This document shows positions 59,738-64,000 of a stretch of 64,000 nt of DNA, piece by piece. The notes beneath the pieces were generated by a model. That model saw nothing but the letters and a program-made list of their open reading frames with translations, was not told the origin of the DNA and did no database searches. This DNA is from an uncultured Lachnospiraceae bacterium (GTDB taxonomy: Bacteria > Bacillota > Clostridia > Lachnospirales > Lachnospiraceae), in contig CAJTQI010000008.1 in the NCBI GenBank assembly GCA_910578645.1, forward strand, positions 62,001 to 126,000. The letters run 5' to 3'. How positions within the stretch are numbered: the stretch's first letter is position 1; every line of letters starts with the position of its first letter. The translations under genes and the position numbers were made by a program.

Positions 59738-61429
59738 ATGGAGACACGGACAGAACGTAAATTTCAGATGCCAAAGAGACGGCAGTTATATATTTTAATT
59801 CCATTTGCTTTATTTTATGCGGCTGCGGGTATGCTCGGACAGCTTGAGAAGGCATCCAAATTAGGTGTTGTGCATAACCTTGGCAGAGGTATCTTGTGGT
59901 TTGTTTGCAGCTATCTCGCGTTACTTGTATTGTGTATGGCTGTTTCGGCAGTAACCTTAGGGCCGGGCGGAGACACAAATACTTTGCCGTCCGGGGGAAG
60001 GCAGGGGAAGTGGTATGTTTATGGGTTGTTGTCCCTGGCATGTCTTATCTGTTATCTGCCTTACTTTCTCATGTACTATCCTACATGGCTGAACAATGAC
60101 GCCGTGTGGCAGATTGAGCAGGCACTTGGGCTTGCGGCAAAGTCAAACCACCATCCCTATTTCCATACTATCATACTGAAATATCTGTTTCTTGCCGGAT
60201 ACCGGCTATCCGGTACTTATACGGGCGGGGCGGCTTTCTATACATTTTTTCAGGTGCTTATTATGGCCATGTTCTTCGGTTTCTTGCTGTATCAATTATA
60301 TAAAAGAGGGACACGCCTTGTATGGCTGTTTGCGGCGTTTCTTTTCTATGCGGTGCTTCCTATTAACGCTCTGCTTACTATTTGTATGGGAAAAGATGAA
60401 TTTTTCACGGCTGCCCTGGTACTTTTTGCCTGGGCGACAGTGGAGTGGAATCTGGACGGAGAAGAGATGTATAATATGGCAGCCGAGCAGAATACACATG
60501 GACAGGAAGACATAAAAGTACGCAGGCGCCATATCTTTAGATGGATTATGTATTTTGTGATTGGGTTACTGTTATGCTTACTTCGCAGCAACGGCATTTT
60601 TATTTTCCTCGGGACGGCATTCTTCCTGGTGGCTGCCAGAAAGAGGAAGGGAAAATTTCCGGTCAGGACTTTCCTGTGCATGACGGCTGTGATATTATGT
60701 TATCTGATTTACAAAGGCCCGGTACTTCATGGGCTTCATGTGGAGCCGCCGGATACCATTGAAGGGTTGACTATGCCCACTCAGCATGTGCTGTGTGCTT
60801 ATTTAAAAGGCGGGAATCTTACGGAAGAAGAGATTGCCATGATTGACCAGGTGGTTCCGGTAGACGAAGTAGGAGACTATTATAATCCCTGGCTCTTTGA
60901 CATTGTCAAGAATTATATCCGCAGCGAGGGCAATCAACAAGTGATTGCGGATAATAAATGGGAATACTTAAAGCTTTGGTTTCGGGTTGGACTACGCAGT
61001 CCTTTGCAGTATCTTGTGGCGGAGGTCAGGCAGACGGCGGGGTACTGGGCATACAGGGTGAAGGACTATGAGTATGTTTACGGAGATTATTATATGGTAG
61101 ATAACCCTTTCGGGATAACGACCGAAAGAAAGCTTTTTACTTATGACGGTGAACTTGCCATGCATGATTTCCTGATGTGGTTTCGGGACCTTTATAATAA
61201 TGTGTGGAGCCTTGGGCTCAATACGTGGGTTATGGTATTTGGCATTGCCTATTTGGTGTATCACAGGCGCAGCATATTAGTCTATGCTCCGTTTATCATG
61301 ATGCTTGCGACGCTTCTTCTGGCGACGCCTGTGTACAATGAGTTCCGGTATGCGTATGGGTTGTTTGTAGCCCTTCCGCTTTTGTTGAGTTATAGTTTCA
61401 GGGGAGATACGGATGAAAAAATGGTGTAA
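59738..61429 (+). CDS. DUF6020-like polytopic membrane protein, copy 2
   Basis: A 563-residue protein with about twelve helices, paralogous to 41060. The shared stations are MYYPTWLNNDAVWQIEQ (acidic loop), SNHHPYFHTIILKYLF, CMGKDEFFTAALVLF, LLRSNGIFIFLG and a late outer loop starting near TIEGLTMPTQHV. As with the other copy I infer a GT-C-like glycosyltransferase role at the outer face. The next gene begins 17 bp before its stop codon, showing tight coupling to the SGNH-type protein. Confidence 0.66.
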   Translation: METRTERKFQMPKRRQLYILIPFALFYAAAGMLGQLEKASKLGVVHNLGRGILWFVCSYLALLVLCMAVSAVTLGPGGDTNTLPSGGRQGKWYVYGLLSLACLICYLPYFLMYYPTWLNNDAVWQIEQALGLAAKSNHHPYFHTIILKYLFLAGYRLSGTYTGGAAFYTFFQVLIMAMFFGFLLYQLYKRGTRLVWLFAAFLFYAVLPINALLTICMGKDEFFTAALVLFAWATVEWNLDGEEMYNMAAEQNTHGQEDIKVRRRHIFRWIMYFVIGLLLCLLRSNGIFIFLGTAFFLVAARKRKGKFPVRTFLCMTAVILCYLIYKGPVLHGLHVEPPDTIEGLTMPTQHVLCAYLKGGNLTEEEIAMIDQVVPVDEVGDYYNPWLFDIVKNYIRSEGNQQVIADNKWEYLKLWFRVGLRSPLQYLVAEVRQTAGYWAYRVKDYEYVYGDYYMVDNPFGITTERKLFTYDGELAMHDFLMWFRDLYNNVWSLGLNTWVMVFGIAYLVYHRRSILVYAPFIMMLATLLLATPVYNEFRYAYGLFVALPLLLSYSFRGDTDEKMV

Positions 61430-62555
61430 GGCGATTCTGTTTGTCCTGCCGGTGTTTTGTATGGTGGCGGCCGTTAACTGGTATGTGGATTCTTATGCGT
61501 ACCTGCGTGTCACTTACGACCAGATATGCGGGCAGATGACGGACGCATCCATGAATGTGACCGGATTGGAAGAATCGGATTTTAATGACAGAAAACTATT
61601 ACTTGCCTGTCTGAACAGGCAGAAGGAGCCGAAGGAATTGATTGTTGCAGGCTCCAGCAGGGTGATGAATTTCGAGCATCAGATGTTCGGGACGGAGTCT
61701 TTCTACAATACGGCGTTGTCGGAATCGACGATGAATGATTTATTGGCGGTGGTCGGGATTTTAGAACAAAATGGGCAGTTGCCGGAGAGAATGCTCATAG
61801 GGGTGGATGCGTTTCTTTTTAATACGAGCCATAACAATGACCGGTACATGGAATTGGAAGAGTATGCCGTTTTTATGCGGGAGCGGTTGTGCGGTTTAAA
61901 GAGCGCGGAAAATATTGAAAAAAAAGCGGATGACTCAGACGTAAAAGATTCGGGTGACGTCATGGACGGGAAAATACAGCTTCCCACGGGCAGAGACGAC
62001 AGCAAGTGGCTGTCCCTTGATTACTTCCGCTATAATGTAACATGCCTGCCCCGGCGTAAACGGTTTATGGTGGATTATACCCGGGAATGGGAGACGGAAC
62101 AGTACTTGAAACATTATGACGGTAGTGTCGCCTACCAGAGGAGCTTGCGGGAAGTTGATGTAAGTGAAGTAGAAGAATTGACACGTCGGTCTATCGAAGA
62201 GCATGTGGTGTACCGCATGACCGATTTTAAGGAGATTGACGAAGAGAGTATGAAGCTGTTGGACGCTCTGGTGGGGTATTTGCAGGAGCGCGGTGTGGAG
62301 GTGATGTTATACTTGCCACCTTATTCACCCATGATGTATAATTACATAGAATCTGAGGAACAGTACCGGATTACGTTTGAGATTGAAGACAGAATTAAAC
62401 AGATGGCGTCGAAGAGGAATGTGGAGCTGTATGGTTCCTATGACCCTGCAGGCTGTGGGCTTGAGATGACGGATTTGTATGATATTTACCATGTGAAGAC
62501 AGAGAAAATGATGGATACGTTCTATCTGTCGCTTTCTGTGTCGGATACCCCGTAG
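61413..62555 (+). CDS. SGNH/DltD-like membrane-anchored protein
   Basis: A 380-residue protein with one N-terminal membrane helix (about residues 6-22) and an outer domain. IVAGSSRVMNFE at residues 77-88 looks like the block I nucleophile segment of SGNH-type acyl-transfer proteins such as DltD and AlgX, and DLYDIYHVKTEKM near the end provides an Asp and His in the order expected for the triad. The match is to motifs only. The next gene encodes a DltA-like adenylating enzyme, so the pair may move an aminoacyl or acyl group onto the exported glycan, in the way the Dlt system esterifies teichoic acid. The start overlaps the previous gene by 17 bp. Confidence 0.6.
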   Translation: MKKWCKAILFVLPVFCMVAAVNWYVDSYAYLRVTYDQICGQMTDASMNVTGLEESDFNDRKLLLACLNRQKEPKELIVAGSSRVMNFEHQMFGTESFYNTALSESTMNDLLAVVGILEQNGQLPERMLIGVDAFLFNTSHNNDRYMELEEYAVFMRERLCGLKSAENIEKKADDSDVKDSGDVMDGKIQLPTGRDDSKWLSLDYFRYNVTCLPRRKRFMVDYTREWETEQYLKHYDGSVAYQRSLREVDVSEVEELTRRSIEEHVVYRMTDFKEIDEESMKLLDALVGYLQERGVEVMLYLPPYSPMMYNYIESEEQYRITFEIEDRIKQMASKRNVELYGSYDPAGCGLEMTDLYDIYHVKTEKMMDTFYLSLSVSDTP

Positions 62556-62618
62556 TAAGTTGACAGGGTAGCGGTTATATGCTTTGTCAGAGCGTTGGAA
62601 AGGGCTTGGATAATTATT

Positions 62619-64000
62619 ATGAAGGCGAATGTTACATACTGGTTGGATAAGAGTGCGGATAAATTCCCGGACAAACCTGCTTTTGTGGATGAAAACAAGA
62701 CAGTTACCTTTAGCAAGCTGAGACAACAGGCCATGGCATTGGCCACCCAGATGATTCGGAAGGGTCTGTTTAAGCGTCCGGTTGTGGTCTATCTGGAGAA
62801 GGGCGTCGATGTTCTGGTTTCCTTTATGGGGGCGGCATATAGCTGCAACTTTTATTCTCCCATTGATATTGATATGCCGGTGAGTCGGGTGAATAAGATA
62901 TTGGAAGTTTTGCAGCCGTCTTTGGTGGTGACTACTGCCGCCTTGCAGGATGCCTTTAAAAGTTACAATTATGAAGGTGATTATCTGATTTTTGAGGAGG
63001 CGTCTGCATTGCCGGCGGATAAACAGGCGATTGACGCTACCCGGGGCAGGGGAATCGACACGGACCTTTTGTATGTATTGTTTACTTCCGGTTCCACAGG
63101 TGTGCCCAAAGGCGTCACCATCAACCACCGTTCGGTAATTGATTATATTGACTGGGTGACGGAGACTTTTGAGATTACGCAACAGGACAGTTTCGGAAAT
63201 CAGGCGCCTTTTTATTTTGACAATTCCATTCTTGATATCTACAGTACCATAAAGACTGGGGCGACGACCTATATTATCCCGAAGAACTTGTTTGCCCAGC
63301 CGGTGCCTTTGTTGGAGTATCTGAAGGAAAAGAAGATTAATACGATTTTCTGGGTGCCGTCGGCACTGATTGTGGTGGCGAAACTGAAAGCGTTCCGCAA
63401 CGTGGACTTGTCGGATACCCTGCAGAGGGTACTTTTCTGTGGTGAGGTTATGCCCAACAAGCAACTTAATATATGGCGGAAGTTCCTGCCGGATGTTCTG
63501 TATGCGAATCTGTATGGGCCTACGGAAATCACGGATGCCTGCACTTATTATATTGTGGAGCGTGAATTTGCCGACGATGAGCCGCTTCCTATCGGTATTC
63601 CTATGGCCAATACGGATATTTTGATATTGAATGACAAGGATGAGCCTGTATCGGGCGATGAAGTAGGGGAGTTGTGTGTCAGGGGAACTTCGCTTTCCAT
63701 GGGATACTATAACAATCCCGAGAAGACCAGGGAAGCTTTCGTGCAGAATCCGCTGAATCTCTGCGTGCCGGAAACCATATACAGAACCGGTGATTTGGTG
63801 AAGTACAATGATTACGGCGAGATTGTCTATCTGTCCCGCAAGGATTTCCAGATTAAGCATATGGGACACCGGATTGAGTTGGGAGAGATTGAGACGGCGG
63901 TATCCTCGTTGCCTGAGATTGCGCTGTGCTGTTGCCTGTATGATGAGAAACGCCAGAAAATTGTGCTGTTTATCGAAGAAGAACTGGACAAGGCTTATAT
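62619..64000 (+). CDS. DltA-like amino-acid adenylating enzyme (3' end outside window)
   Basis: The frame from ATG 62619 is open to the window end, 460 residues visible. It is an ANL-family adenylation domain: LFTSGSTGVPKGV at 154-166 (phosphate loop), NLYGPTE at 298-304, YRTGDLV at 388-394 and HRIELGEIE near 417. Asp201 in FYFDNSILDIY stands where DltA and peptide-synthetase domains keep the Asp that binds the amino group of the substrate, so an amino acid is likely. The C-terminal catalytic lysine lies beyond the window. It would load an acyl carrier protein that should be encoded just outside. A long open frame on the opposite strand (62325-63869) is only its shadow. Confidence 0.85.
   Translation, partial: MKANVTYWLDKSADKFPDKPAFVDENKTVTFSKLRQQAMALATQMIRKGLFKRPVVVYLEKGVDVLVSFMGAAYSCNFYSPIDIDMPVSRVNKILEVLQPSLVVTTAALQDAFKSYNYEGDYLIFEEASALPADKQAIDATRGRGIDTDLLYVLFTSGSTGVPKGVTINHRSVIDYIDWVTETFEITQQDSFGNQAPFYFDNSILDIYSTIKTGATTYIIPKNLFAQPVPLLEYLKEKKINTIFWVPSALIVVAKLKAFRNVDLSDTLQRVLFCGEVMPNKQLNIWRKFLPDVLYANLYGPTEITDACTYYIVEREFADDEPLPIGIPMANTDILILNDKDEPVSGDEVGELCVRGTSLSMGYYNNPEKTREAFVQNPLNLCVPETIYRTGDLVKYNDYGEIVYLSRKDFQIKHMGHRIELGEIETAVSSLPEIALCCCLYDEKRQKIVLFIEEELDKAY

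Noticed and set aside
62325..63869. 514-codon open frame on the minus strand
   Set aside because: It lies opposite the adenylation-domain gene, whose plus-strand motifs are unmistakable; the antisense protein is rich in His, Arg and Ile with no recognisable domain.

Overview
The window looks like a chromosomal segment of a flagellated or chemotactic gut Firmicute, most likely a Lachnospiraceae/Clostridia member. Signs are Gram-positive style ribosome sites (AGGAGG), sigma-A promoters with extended -10 boxes, a lipobox solute-binding protein, AraC-controlled sugar uptake without a local ATPase, a Cache-type chemoreceptor and Clostridia-type surface-glycan genes. The genus cannot be fixed from sequence reading alone.

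Layout. (1) 1-5733, plus strand: end of a membrane protein, then pseB and pseC (first two steps of pseudaminic acid, Pse, synthesis) and a large membrane protein. (2) 5734-6176: no gene, but dense palindromes, including a ~300 nt structured element and two terminators. (3) 6177-11433, minus strand: sugar ABC transporter (binding protein plus two permeases) and two AraC regulators, facing 11587-19451 on the plus strand with a long LacZ, a cytoplasmic GH20 hexosaminidase and a two-subunit LacL/LacM beta-galactosidase. Together they suggest import and stepwise intracellular breakdown of Gal/GlcNAc oligosaccharides of the lacto-N-tetraose or mucin-core kind. (4) 20042-21832: methyl-accepting chemotaxis protein behind a ~420 nt leader. 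(5) 22098-64000, all plus strand: a roughly 42 kb surface-glycan locus.

Region 5 contains the rest of the Pse pathway (an aminotransferase-like/PseG fusion, PseF, PseI), an ATP-grasp ligase, an inserted Fic gene beside a gene scar, a sialyltransferase-like enzyme (candidate Pse transferase), a PglK-like flippase, GtrA, an acyltransferase, a WecE-type aminotransferase, a GNAT enzyme (possible PseH), a polyprenyl-phosphate glycosyltransferase, a Wzy/ligase-like protein, a PglF-PglE-PglC-ATP-grasp-PglA-like initiation block, a TviB/TviC pair (UDP-GalNAcA), a GT10 fucosyltransferase-like enzyme, a sugar formyltransferase, two more GT4 enzymes, several polytopic GT-C-like proteins, and at the right edge an SGNH-type protein followed by a DltA-like adenylating enzyme cut by the window end.

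Reading the genes together, the locus should build a lipid-linked glycan started on a diamino-sugar phosphate, extend it with GalNAcA, Fuc4N-type and other sugars, cap or decorate it with Pse, formyl, acyl and perhaps amino-acid groups, and export it. The less described parts are the two ATP-grasp ligases sitting where N-acetyltransferases would be expected, the PseG fusion, the candidate Pse transferase, the set of GT-C-like proteins and the palindromic intergenic elements. All product assignments are by motif reading; no database search was run.
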